From the NCBI GenBank assembly GCA_964511535.1, contig CAZEFW010000238.1, forward strand, positions 1 to 9,333: a DNA stretch of 9,333 bases, in the 5' to 3' direction. A program made the translations under genes and the position numbers. Below the pieces are notes generated by a model that made no database searches, was not told where the DNA came from, and saw only the letters and a list, made by a program, of their open reading frames with translations. This DNA is from CAZCFB01 sp964511535. Its GTDB lineage: Bacteria > Myxococcota_A > Polyangia > GCA-2747355 > CAZCFB01. How positions within the stretch are numbered: position 1 is the stretch's first letter; each line of letters begins with the position of its first letter. Positions 1-7,309 of the stretch are shown here, one piece after another.

Positions 1-991
1 TGCGACCTGAGCCAGCTCTCCAGGGAGGCCGCGTACCAGGCCATCACCTCGGCGGTGGGGTGGACGTCACGGTATCCAGGCGGCTTGCCGCTGGCGTCCA
101 GGTCCAGCACCGGGAGGTCCAGGCCCTGGTGGATGCCCTTGAACTGCTCGCCGGTTTTTCCGGGGATTGTGAATATGACAACCGGGGTCCGCGCCCGCGC
201 CCACTTGAAGAAGGCCCGGGTCTCGTCGAGGTACAGGAAGTGCGCCGTGCGCCGCGCCGGGTCCTGGGACAGCCGCGCGGCCATGAAGAACCGGTAGATC
301 CCGGACCACCTGAGCAGGACCAGGGCCGTGCCCCTGGAGAGGGGCTCGTTGGGGCCCAAGTAGCGGCTCGGGATGAGCTCAAGCCAGAGCGACGGGTCGT
401 CCCGGTAGTAGCGGTGGATGGGGCTGTCCTCGCCGTAGAAGAAGCGCGGCCCCCTGTTTGTGGGGGCGTAGATCACAAGATCCGGGTCGTACCTCTGGAT
501 CGCCTCCCGCCCCACGATGTTCAGCTGGCGGTTGTTGTAGCCGGAGACTCCCAGGTTCCAGACCTCGTGGCGCCGCCCGCCCGAGCTGTTGAGCAGCGCC
601 TCAAGTTGAGCGGGCCAGGTTTCATGGTCGTCGAGGGCCGCGCCGTAAACGTTGGAGCCGCCCACGCAGATGATCCTGAAGGTGTCCTCTGGCTTGGCCG
701 CCGTTCGGGCCGGGCCCCTGTGTCCCAGCGCGTTGATGGACACGGTGTACTGCCCGGCGTGGGAGTAGGTGAACGTGGCCCCGGGTCTGTTGGTCATCAA
801 GAGCCGCGGGTCGGCGCTGGCCATTGTGACCTCAAGCTCATGGGTGGTGTGGGCACCAGCCGGGAGATGAGCCGCCAGTCCCAGTCGTCCACGCGGACGA
901 TGGCCTCGGCCCCGAGCAGCCCCGCCAGCGGCACGCCCAGAAGAAGCAAAACGACAAAGAGGATGAACCGACGTCTTGAGGAAACCGCCAT
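1..991 (-). CDS. SGNH/GDSL-type hydrolase, membrane-anchored; frameshifted and cut at its 3' end by the window edge
   Basis: Seen: an ATG at 991 has a good Shine-Dalgarno (AAAAAAGG, plus 997-1004) five bases upstream. It opens a frame with a basic N-terminus (RRR at residues 6-8) and a hydrophobic anchor at about residues 9-28. That frame stops at 797, but from about 857 the adjacent frame stays open to base 1 and carries the enzyme. It has a block-I-like IICVGGSN with Ser at 656-654 (GGSN instead of GDSL), then WNLGVSGYNN near 560-525, an APTNRG stretch near 465-450, and the catalytic DxxH motif as DVHP (Asp 68-66, His 62-60). These fit SGNH esterases/acyl hydrolases, which cleave or transfer acyl groups on lipids or polysaccharides; the substrate is unknown. 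Joining the frames needs one added base (or two removed) near 837-857. Only a few C-terminal residues are probably missing beyond base 1. The family call is fairly sure. Whether the break is a sequencing error or a real pseudogene is open. Confidence 0.75.
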
Positions 992-1032
992 CGCTACCTT
1001 TTTTCCGAAATCCCGCAGGAGAGAACGCCTGA

Positions 1033-1060
1033 GCTTATACTGGCGTTATGCGCTGCTCAA
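1033..1060 (-). promoter_or_regulatory. Candidate sigma-70-like promoter for the minus-strand SGNH gene
   Basis: Read on the minus strand, TTGAGC (1060-1055) is followed after 16 bases by TATAAG (1038-1033). That matches 4/6 and 5/6 of the -35 and -10 consensus. Transcription would start near 1026, giving a leader of about 35 bases that contains the AAAAAAGG ribosome site. The -35 box would lie inside the first codons of the divergent lipoprotein gene. The same AT-rich patch reads TATACT (1036-1041) on the plus strand, six bases before that gene's ATG, so both directions may share it. This is pattern matching only, and -35/-10 consensus use in this organism is assumed. Confidence 0.3.
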
Positions 1061-2232
1061 TGTCCCTCGCCCTCACCGTTGCCCTCCTAACCCTCGCCTG
1101 CGGAGATGAAGCCCAGCCCACCAACCAGGACCAGGGCGCCGCCGCTGATCTCGGGGCCCCAGATGCGCCTGCCCAGGACCTCGGCGCGCCTGACATGGCG
1201 ACCGTCGACCAGCAGCCCCCTGATCAGGGTCCCCCCGACGGAGCTTCTTGCCCTGCCTACAAGGCCGTGCTGCCGCCCTACGCCTTCACCAACAGCGATG
1301 TGGCGACAAAGGACAACAAGTACCTGGACACCCTGGCCACGGAGTACGCCTGCGCCCAGATCAAGGCGGGCAAGGCCCTGGATGACGTGGACTTCTTCTA
1401 CAGCTGGGCGCCGGTGACCCTGTTCAACCGGATCATCGCGGGCAAGACCACGGACATCAAAAAGATGCGCTGGGTCATGCATGTGTCCGGCTACTTCGGC
1501 GCGCTCTGGCTCAACGTGGGCCTGGGAAAGACCACGGCTGGCTCCCCGACCGACGCTGGCTTCCCCTCCCTGCCCGACGGCGGCACCTCTGGCGGCTCTT
1601 CCCTGGGCGACATGGTGGGCGAGTCGCGCAAGGCGGCCAAGGCCGCGGCCGGCTCCACGGCCGACCTGTACGCCTACAACAAAAAGAGCCTGCTCGCCTT
1701 CATCTACCCGAGCCTCGGCATCGCCAGCAACTTTGGCTACAACAAGGGCTACCTGCTTGAGATCTACCAGAAGCCGCCCAAGGGGCTCACCGCGCCCAAG
1801 GGCTTCGTCAAGTGCAGCGGCATCCTCTGGTGCGACTACCTCAACCAGCAGGTGCCGTCCCTGGTCGCGCTCAAGACCATCTCCACCAAGCTCGGCGCCC
1901 GCAAGGGCCGCTACAAGGACTTCTTCGGCATCCAGAGCTCTCAGACCGTGGCCGAGCTGCTGGGCCGCGGCGTGTGGGGCACCTTCATGAAGAAGGACAA
2001 GGTCAAGCAGACCTTCTACACCGGCCTGCTCGACGTGAGCGCCTCGTTCCTGGAGGTGGTGCAGGCCACCGGACTCCTGTCAGCCAAGGGGTACGCGGAC
2101 AAGGACGCCGCCTCGGGCCGCGCCGGGGCCCTGCTGCAGAGCGGCCTCACCATCTGGCTCGGCGCCTACATGGGCGGCTTCAGCCACAGCATGCCCAAGA
2201 CGGTTTACTTGCCGAAGCTGGTGAAGAAGTAG
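1048..2232 (+). CDS. Lipoprotein of unknown function with Asp/Pro/Ala-rich linker
   Basis: A 394-residue protein I cannot assign to a family. Seen: a short type II signal peptide with lipobox LTLAC, the acylated Cys being residue 18, followed by Gly-Asp. There is no Asp at +2, which by enterobacterial rules would favour outer-membrane sorting. Residues about 24-65 form a low-complexity linker rich in D, P, A and Q with repeated DLGAPD units (about 31-36 and 44-49), a style common in myxobacterial lipoproteins. The globular part (about 68-394) is rich in aromatic residues, Gly and Lys and has four Cys: one opening the domain (SCPAY), one in EYACAQ and a pair in KCSGILWCDY, possibly disulfides. 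The C-terminus has an amphipathic/hydrophobic stretch (LTIWLGAYMGGF). The start at 1048 has no clear Shine-Dalgarno; an in-frame ATG at 1060 also leaves a usable signal peptide. It lies 56 bp from the divergent SGNH gene and 93 bp before the kinase. Confidence 0.83.
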   Translation: MRCSMSLALTVALLTLACGDEAQPTNQDQGAAADLGAPDAPAQDLGAPDMATVDQQPPDQGPPDGASCPAYKAVLPPYAFTNSDVATKDNKYLDTLATEYACAQIKAGKALDDVDFFYSWAPVTLFNRIIAGKTTDIKKMRWVMHVSGYFGALWLNVGLGKTTAGSPTDAGFPSLPDGGTSGGSSLGDMVGESRKAAKAAAGSTADLYAYNKKSLLAFIYPSLGIASNFGYNKGYLLEIYQKPPKGLTAPKGFVKCSGILWCDYLNQQVPSLVALKTISTKLGARKGRYKDFFGIQSSQTVAELLGRGVWGTFMKKDKVKQTFYTGLLDVSASFLEVVQATGLLSAKGYADKDAASGRAGALLQSGLTIWLGAYMGGFSHSMPKTVYLPKLVKK

Positions 2233-2314
2233 ATTCGCCGACGTCGACTTTGGGCTTCGGAGCCGGGTCGTGGGGGGGTATCCTGTAGGCCTACTCCATT
2301 CCAGAAGATCCAAT

Positions 2315-2328
2315 AGGAATTGGCCGTG
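2315..2328 (+). promoter_or_regulatory. Ribosome binding site that selects the GTG start of the kinase
   Basis: AGGA at 2315-2318 sits seven bases before GTG 2326 but only one base before the in-frame TTG at 2320. Normal spacing therefore favours GTG 2326 as the start over the longer TTG version. The difference is two residues. Confidence 0.6.
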
Positions 2329-4776
2329 GCGAAACGGTACAAGAGTAAGTTCAGCGCGGAGACCACCGGGATCAACCTGCGTGAGCTCGCCTTCCTCGAG
2401 GACATCCTGGAGCAGCTGCCGGTGGGGGTGGTGGTGGTCTCCCCCAACTCCGGCCAGTTCCTGTACGCCAACTCCCGGGCCGCCGAGATCCTCGGCAGCA
2501 CCGCCGAGGACGCCACCCAGCCGGGACGGTACTGGGCCGAGACCCCGCTGCTGGCCGAGTCCCGCCCCCTGGGCGACCAGCCCTGGCCCCTGGCCCGCAC
2601 CCTGGACTCCGGAGAGGTGATCAGTGGCCAGGAGCTGATGGTGCGCCGGGCCGACGGCCCCTCGGCCGTGCTGCGCGTGCATGTGTTCCCCATCCTCGGC
2701 GTCGGCAATCGCACCCTCTCCGTGGTGATGACCTTCAGCGACATCACCCAGACCAAGGAGGCGGAGGCGGCCCTGCGCGAGAGCGAGGAGCGCTACCGCA
2801 GCCTGGTGGAATTCTCGCCCGAGCCCATCGCCGTGCACAGCGGCGGCGTGGTGGTCTATGTCAACGAGGCCGGGGCCAAGTTGCTGGGCGCCGAGTCGCC
2901 CGGGGAGCTCATCGGCCGCCCGGTGCTCGACTTCGTGCCTCCGGACCAGGTGGACGTGATCAAGCGGCGCATGCGCCGGGTGCTGGAGGAGGGGTGGGCC
3001 CCGCTCATCGAGGAGCAGTTCCTCACCCTCGACGGCGACACGGTGGACGTCGAGGTGGTGGCGGTGCGCGTGATGTACCAGGGGCGGCTCGCCTCGCAGA
3101 TGGTGATCCGCGACATCTCCCAACGAAAGCGGGCACTGCGCGCGCGGCTGTTGCTGACCAGGGCCGGGGTTGTGCTCTCCTCCACCCTCGACTTTCGCCA
3201 GACCCTGGACAACGCGGCCCGGCTTGGCATCCCGAGCGTGGCGAACGCCTGCCTGCTGGAGGTTTCAGACGAGGGCCACCACAGCCCGTCGCAGGTCATC
3301 GCCCTTGCCGACAAGGAAGAGGAGGCGCGGCTGCGCCGCAGGCTCAAGCGCCACGCGGGCCCTGACCTCTGCCTTCAGCCTCTGCTGGACTCGGCGGATG
3401 ACGACAGCCCCCTGCTGCTCACCGGCGACGACGCGCTCAACGCCCTCACCGACTCCCCCAACCAGGGGCTGGCCAAGGTGTGGCGCTCTCTGGCTCCCCG
3501 TGCCGTGGTGGTGGTCCCCCTTACCGCGCGCCGCAAGATCACCGGGACCATGACCTTCCTCCAGCTGGGCGACAAGCCGCGCCTCACCGACGACGACCTC
3601 TCGGCCCTGGAAGAGCTGGGCCGGCGCACGGCGGTGGCCGTGGACAACGCCCGCCTCTACCGGGAGATGCAGGAGGCGGACCGGCGCAAGGACGAGTTCC
3701 TGGCCATGCTGGCCCACGAACTGCGCAACCCGCTGGCCGCAATCAGCGGGGCCATTGAGCTGCTCGGCAAGGAGGGCGCCGACGCCGAGGACATGGGCAG
3801 CGCCCGCGCCGCGGCGGACAGGCAGCTCGGCCACATGACCCGGCTGCTGGACGACCTGCTGGAGGTGTCCCGCATCACCCAGGGCAAGATCCAGCTGCGG
3901 CGGGCGGTGGTGCCCCTGGGGGACTGCCTGGAGCAGTCCATGCGCGGCACCAGAGACCTGCTGAAGAACCTGGGGCACGAGCTGACCCTGAACCTGACTG
4001 ATGATCCGCTGACGGTGAACGCGGACCCGAGCCGCATGGAGCAGATCTTCACCAACCTGCTCAGCAACGCGGCCAAGTACACGCCCCCCAACGGAGAGGT
4101 CCGGGTGAGCTCCGCCAGGGAGAACGGGATGGCGGTGGTGCGCATCCGGGACAACGGCGTGGGCATCGCGCGGGAGGTGCTGCCCCATGTGTTCGACCTG
4201 TTCGTCCAGGGGGAGAGCTCGCTGGACCGGGCCCAGGGCGGGCTCGGCATCGGCCTGACCCTGGCGAGCCGCCTGGCGGAGATGCACGGCGGGCGGATCT
4301 CGGCCCACAGCGACGGCCCGGGAACCGGCTCGGAGTTCATCGTCCAGCTCCCGGTGGCGGGCCAGGACAAGGCCGCGGCCCGCCTGCCCACCCCCGCCAG
4401 AGATTCTGCGCGGGCCGCCAGCCAGCGGCAGGTGTTGCTGGTGGACGACAACCGGGACGTGGCGGTGATGCTGGCCACCTTGCTCCGCGGGGACGGCCAC
4501 GAGGTGAAGGTGGCCCACGACGGGCCGGCGGCCCTGGAGGCGGCCAGGGAGTGGGAACCCGCCGTGGTGCTGCTGGACATCGGCCTGCCCGCCATGGACG
4601 GCTACCAGGTGGCGCGGGAGCTGCGCGCGGCGGAGGGCGGCGACAAGCTGCTGATCATCGCCATCACCGGCTATGGCCAGGGGCCAGACCGCCAGAAAGC
4701 CAAGGACGCGGGCTTCGACCACTACCTGGTCAAGCCGGTGCCCATGGCGCGGCTAAGGGAGCTGCTGGCGGAGTAG
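2326..4776 (+). CDS. Hybrid sensor histidine kinase (PAS-PAS-GAF-HisKA-HATPase-REC)
   Basis: An 816-residue cytoplasmic hybrid two-component kinase. With the GTG start, the order is PAS about 24-143, PAS about 149-267 (joined by the ALRESEERYRSLVE linker typical of PAS tandems), GAF-like about 274-445, HisKA from about 450 with the H-box AHELRNPL (phospho-acceptor His464), and HATPase_c about 555-675. The HATPase has N-box FTNLLSNAAKY (Asn577), G1 DNGVGI (Asp609) and a glycine-rich GGLGIGL lid at about 638-644. A Pro/Ala/Arg linker leads to a REC domain at about 703-816 with acidic pair Asp707-Asp708, phospho-acceptor Asp751 in LLDIGLPAMDG, Thr781 and Lys803. All catalytic residues are present. 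There are no membrane segments, so it should sense an internal signal. PAS and GAF pockets can hold haem, flavin or small ligands, but no ligand can be read here. No separate regulator or phosphotransfer gene lies beside it, so its output partner is elsewhere. Family assignment is very secure. Confidence 0.95.
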   Translation: MAKRYKSKFSAETTGINLRELAFLEDILEQLPVGVVVVSPNSGQFLYANSRAAEILGSTAEDATQPGRYWAETPLLAESRPLGDQPWPLARTLDSGEVISGQELMVRRADGPSAVLRVHVFPILGVGNRTLSVVMTFSDITQTKEAEAALRESEERYRSLVEFSPEPIAVHSGGVVVYVNEAGAKLLGAESPGELIGRPVLDFVPPDQVDVIKRRMRRVLEEGWAPLIEEQFLTLDGDTVDVEVVAVRVMYQGRLASQMVIRDISQRKRALRARLLLTRAGVVLSSTLDFRQTLDNAARLGIPSVANACLLEVSDEGHHSPSQVIALADKEEEARLRRRLKRHAGPDLCLQPLLDSADDDSPLLLTGDDALNALTDSPNQGLAKVWRSLAPRAVVVVPLTARRKITGTMTFLQLGDKPRLTDDDLSALEELGRRTAVAVDNARLYREMQEADRRKDEFLAMLAHELRNPLAAISGAIELLGKEGADAEDMGSARAAADRQLGHMTRLLDDLLEVSRITQGKIQLRRAVVPLGDCLEQSMRGTRDLLKNLGHELTLNLTDDPLTVNADPSRMEQIFTNLLSNAAKYTPPNGEVRVSSARENGMAVVRIRDNGVGIAREVLPHVFDLFVQGESSLDRAQGGLGIGLTLASRLAEMHGGRISAHSDGPGTGSEFIVQLPVAGQDKAAARLPTPARDSARAASQRQVLLVDDNRDVAVMLATLLRGDGHEVKVAHDGPAALEAAREWEPAVVLLDIGLPAMDGYQVARELRAAEGGDKLLIIAITGYGQGPDRQKAKDAGFDHYLVKPVPMARLRELLAE

Positions 4777-4779
4777 TTG

Positions 4780-4797
4780 GGGACGCTATTGCGTCCC
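4780..4797. terminator. Stem-loop between convergent genes, possible bidirectional terminator
   Basis: GGGACGC-TATT-GCGTCCC is a perfect 7-bp stem with a 4-base loop. It begins three bases after the kinase stop codon (4774-4776) and overlaps the GH57 stop codon (TAG read on minus, 4788-4786). There is no T-run on either side, so it is not a textbook intrinsic terminator. It could slow polymerase or protect 3' ends for both transcripts. A second, mutually exclusive stem, CCCGGA (4795-4800) with TCCGGG (4811-4816), shares its right arm. Confidence 0.4.
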
Positions 4798-7254
4798 GGA
4801 CTCCAACAACTCCGGGCTCATCTTCATCGCGGCCAGCAGTTGCCCCAGCAGCTGCTCGAATCCCTGCCACGCCTCCCTGCGTACGATGAGCTCCAGCAGC
4901 TCTTCCTGGCAGCGGTCCAGGTCCGGGGAGACGCCCAGGGAAGCGGCCAGGTCCATGGTGTCCAGGGCCGCGCGGCACGCCTCGGCCGTGGGATTCCCCG
5001 CCAGCGCGGCCACCGCCTCACCCATCATCTCCGAGAAGAGGGCCTCGCTGCGGCTCAGGTCCAGGGTGTAGTCGCCGTGCTCCGCCTCCTGCACGATCTC
5101 CCGGGCGCGGCGGTAGCGCCCCCTGTCCCGGCTGCGCCCCTGGGCCAGGATCTCGGCGTTGAGCTGGCGCGACAGGGTGTACTCCGCGGCGATGCGGAAC
5201 TCGGTGGGCACCTCCAGGCCGCTGTCAATGAGCGCGGAAACCGTGCGCCGGTTGTCCATGTATAGCCGGGTATACATCTCGGCGAAGCGCTCGCTCATGT
5301 CCCGGAACAGGGCGTCGAGCACCTCGGCGCGCTCCTCGGCCAGCAGCTGGGGCATGCCGAAATAGTCGTCGCCGAAGTGGGCGTCCACCGCGCGCAACAG
5401 CTCGGTGACCGTCGCGCGCCCAAAGATCTCCCGCAGCCTCTTGGTGAAGGCGCGGAACTCCTGGGTGCCGGGGAAGGAGCGCACCGCGCAGTGGAAGTCG
5501 TGCCCGCCGAAGTGGATCAGCACATAGATGAGGTCGAAGGTCTCGGTGGTGCGCCGGTCCTCCACCTCCACCCGCCCCACCAGCAGGGTCAGCGGGCCAG
5601 ACGACATTCGGTGCCGCTCCAGCCGGTGCACCTGCCGGCCGTGCCACTCCAGGTCCGCCGGGTAGTCTCGGAACATGTCGGTTATGGCGTACTGCGCCAC
5701 GTAGCGCCGCGGCCCCACCACCGACGGCAGCACATGCTTGCGGAACACATCGGCGCCGGTGCCCTTCTCCCCGATGTTGGAGCGCGCCTCGGCCAACACC
5801 TCCAGGGCCTCCCCCTCCACGTTGCGGCCGCACAGGTCCTCCAGCAGGTGCATGGCCCGGGCCATGTAGCGCATCACCTGCACCCCCTCCAGCCCTGACA
5901 CATCGTTGAAGAACCAGCCGCAGCTGGTCTGCGACATCAGGGCGAACCGCTGCATCTCCAGCAGCTTGAACACCCGGGTTTGGCCGGTGAGGCTCTGGCT
6001 GTCCCGGGCGTGGCGGGCCAAAAACGCCGCGCGCTCCTGGCCGGTGGGCCGCAGCAGCAGGCTCACCGCGTCGTCCCGGGCGGCCCATGGATCCTTGAGC
6101 AGCTCCCCGCCCAGCTCCTCCAGCAGGGCGGCCGCCTCGTCGCGCACCAGGTCAACGGCTCGCCGCAGGGGCCCGCGCCAGCGCTGGTTCCACCCCGCGG
6201 GCGCGCCGGCGTTGCAGCCGCAATCCCGGATCCAGCGTCCCACGCCGTGGGCGCAGCTCCAGGCCGTTCCCTCGCCATTGGGTCCCGGCTCCAGCTCCAC
6301 CTCGTGGGTGGGGGGGAACTGCTCCAGGTACTCGCCATAGTTGGTCAGGGTGAAGCCGCGGCGCGAGGCCTCCTCCGTGAGGGCGTAGGCCAGGGCCCGC
6401 TCGGCGTGGCGGTGGTGGTGGCCGAAGGTCTCGCCGTCCACTGCCGAGTGGACCAGCTGGGGGCCGTCCCGCCCCGCATCAACCGCGCCCCACAGCTTGT
6501 CCACCAGCTGGCGGCTGGAGCGCAGCCCCTCGCCGAAGCTGATGCTGTGAGAAACCGGGCCGTCGTAGAAGAAGACGTCCAGGTGGCGCCCCGGGTGCTT
6601 GCGCGAGATCAGCCGGTACGGCATACGCGGATCCACCGCCCCGCCCGACACCTCTCGCCAGCCCCCCTCGCCCAGGCGCCGCACCCGCCGGGCCTGATAG
6701 GGCGAGAGCACCACGAAGCGCATCTCCTCGGCGATGAGGTCCTCAGCCGTGGCCGCGTCGATGGCGGTCTCGGGCAGCCACATGGCCTCGGCCGGGCGCC
6801 CGAAGCGGTGCTCGAAGTCGCGCTTGCCCCAACGGATCAGGGTGAGCCGGTCCCGCGGGCTGCACAGGGGCAGGATGGCGTGTCCGTAGCTCTGCGCCAG
6901 GGCGTTGCCGTGGCCGCCGTGGGCCTGCACGCTCAGGCGGTCCGCCTCCAGGATGCGGGCGTACGTGCGCGGGCGGCGCCGCTCCAGCCAGGTGAGCAGG
7001 GTGGCGCCGAAGTTGAACGACATGTGCAAGTAGTTGTTGGCCAGGTCCACCATGCGGCCCCGGTCGTCGAACACCCGAGCCCAGCCGTTGACGCGGTAGC
7101 ACTCCTCGGCGATGCGCGCGTTCCAGTTGGAGAAGGGGGCCGCGCTGGGCTCCCGCTCGATGGTGTCGAGCCACGGGTTCTCCCGTGGGGGCTGGTAAAA
7201 GTGCCCGTGGATTACGAGGTAGATGTCCTTGGGGTCGTCAGCTCTGCGCGCCAT
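4786..7254 (-). CDS. Glycoside hydrolase family 57 protein with DUF3536 domain
   Basis: An 822-residue protein without signal peptide or membrane segment, so probably cytoplasmic. GH57 enzymes are retaining alpha-glucan-active enzymes (alpha-amylase, 4-alpha-glucanotransferase, branching enzyme and others). Visible family marks are the N-terminal HGHFYQPPRENPWLD (the His-Gln-Pro block, residues 16-30), AMWLPET with the expected nucleophile Glu162, and VDGETFGHHH (271-281) with Asp273 and a His cluster. The segment WSCAHGVGRW...DCGC (332-347) is typical of the GH57/DUF3536 architecture; the rest, to 822, is the DUF3536 part with long helical stretches. The Cys-rich CAHGVGRW/CGC segment might bind metal. 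Start: ATG 7254 with a weak AAGG about ten bases upstream; the protein begins on the family's conserved N-terminus, so no extension is needed. The likely role is intracellular alpha-glucan or glycogen processing, but no other glycogen gene lies nearby to support it. Family is very secure, exact reaction unknown. Confidence 0.93.
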   Translation of the reverse strand: MARRADDPKDIYLVIHGHFYQPPRENPWLDTIEREPSAAPFSNWNARIAEECYRVNGWARVFDDRGRMVDLANNYLHMSFNFGATLLTWLERRRPRTYARILEADRLSVQAHGGHGNALAQSYGHAILPLCSPRDRLTLIRWGKRDFEHRFGRPAEAMWLPETAIDAATAEDLIAEEMRFVVLSPYQARRVRRLGEGGWREVSGGAVDPRMPYRLISRKHPGRHLDVFFYDGPVSHSISFGEGLRSSRQLVDKLWGAVDAGRDGPQLVHSAVDGETFGHHHRHAERALAYALTEEASRRGFTLTNYGEYLEQFPPTHEVELEPGPNGEGTAWSCAHGVGRWIRDCGCNAGAPAGWNQRWRGPLRRAVDLVRDEAAALLEELGGELLKDPWAARDDAVSLLLRPTGQERAAFLARHARDSQSLTGQTRVFKLLEMQRFALMSQTSCGWFFNDVSGLEGVQVMRYMARAMHLLEDLCGRNVEGEALEVLAEARSNIGEKGTGADVFRKHVLPSVVGPRRYVAQYAITDMFRDYPADLEWHGRQVHRLERHRMSSGPLTLLVGRVEVEDRRTTETFDLIYVLIHFGGHDFHCAVRSFPGTQEFRAFTKRLREIFGRATVTELLRAVDAHFGDDYFGMPQLLAEERAEVLDALFRDMSERFAEMYTRLYMDNRRTVSALIDSGLEVPTEFRIAAEYTLSRQLNAEILAQGRSRDRGRYRRAREIVQEAEHGDYTLDLSRSEALFSEMMGEAVAALAGNPTAEACRAALDTMDLAASLGVSPDLDRCQEELLELIVRREAWQGFEQLLGQLLAAMKMSPELLESGTQ

Positions 7255-7278
7255 GGGAACTCGCCTTGGGTCAAATCA

Positions 7279-7309
7279 TCCGGTACGGTTCGGTTGATGA
7301 TGTACCGGA
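7279..7309. promoter_or_regulatory. Inverted repeat in the divergent GH57/secreted-protein region, candidate operator
   Basis: TCCGGTAC (7279-7286) and its exact reverse complement GTACCGGA (7302-7309) are separated by 15 bp, 23 bp centre to centre, about two helical turns. It overlaps a second inverted pair, ATCATC (7275-7280) with GATGAT (7296-7301), and three CGGT units spaced five bases apart (7281, 7286, 7291). The block fills most of the gap between the two divergent starts and covers the chosen start codon of the plus-strand gene. A dimeric regulator controlling both genes, or an RNA hairpin at the plus gene's start, would both fit. Confidence 0.4.

Noticed and set aside
842..853. Programmed -1 frameshift in the SGNH gene
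   Set aside because: The direction of shift would fit, but there is no X-XXY-YYZ slippery heptamer in frame and no evident downstream stimulator. Error or mutation is simpler.
60..1109. Plus-strand open frame of 349 codons over the left end
   Set aside because: It is antisense to the SGNH gene and has the Arg/Gly/Val-rich composition of a GC-bias shadow; the minus strand carries recognisable catalytic motifs.
2239..2264. Palindrome CGACGTCG (2239-2246) and small GGCT-TCGG-AGCC hairpin after the lipoprotein gene as a terminator
   Set aside because: Stems are short and there is no T-run; too weak to call in GC-rich sequence.
2279..2284. TATCCT as a -10 box for the kinase
   Set aside because: No -35-like hexamer at a suitable distance; the kinase may be read through from the lipoprotein gene.
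3265..4722. Minus-strand open frame of 485 codons
   Set aside because: It lies entirely antisense to the histidine kinase, whose HisKA, HATPase and REC motifs are intact. Composition (His/Gln/Gly/Val-rich, no motifs) is that of a shadow frame.
5980..7296. N-terminal extension of the last plus-strand gene by about 440 codons
   Set aside because: The frame is open but runs antisense to GH57. A clear signal peptide begins at 7297, so the upstream part is not real coding sequence.
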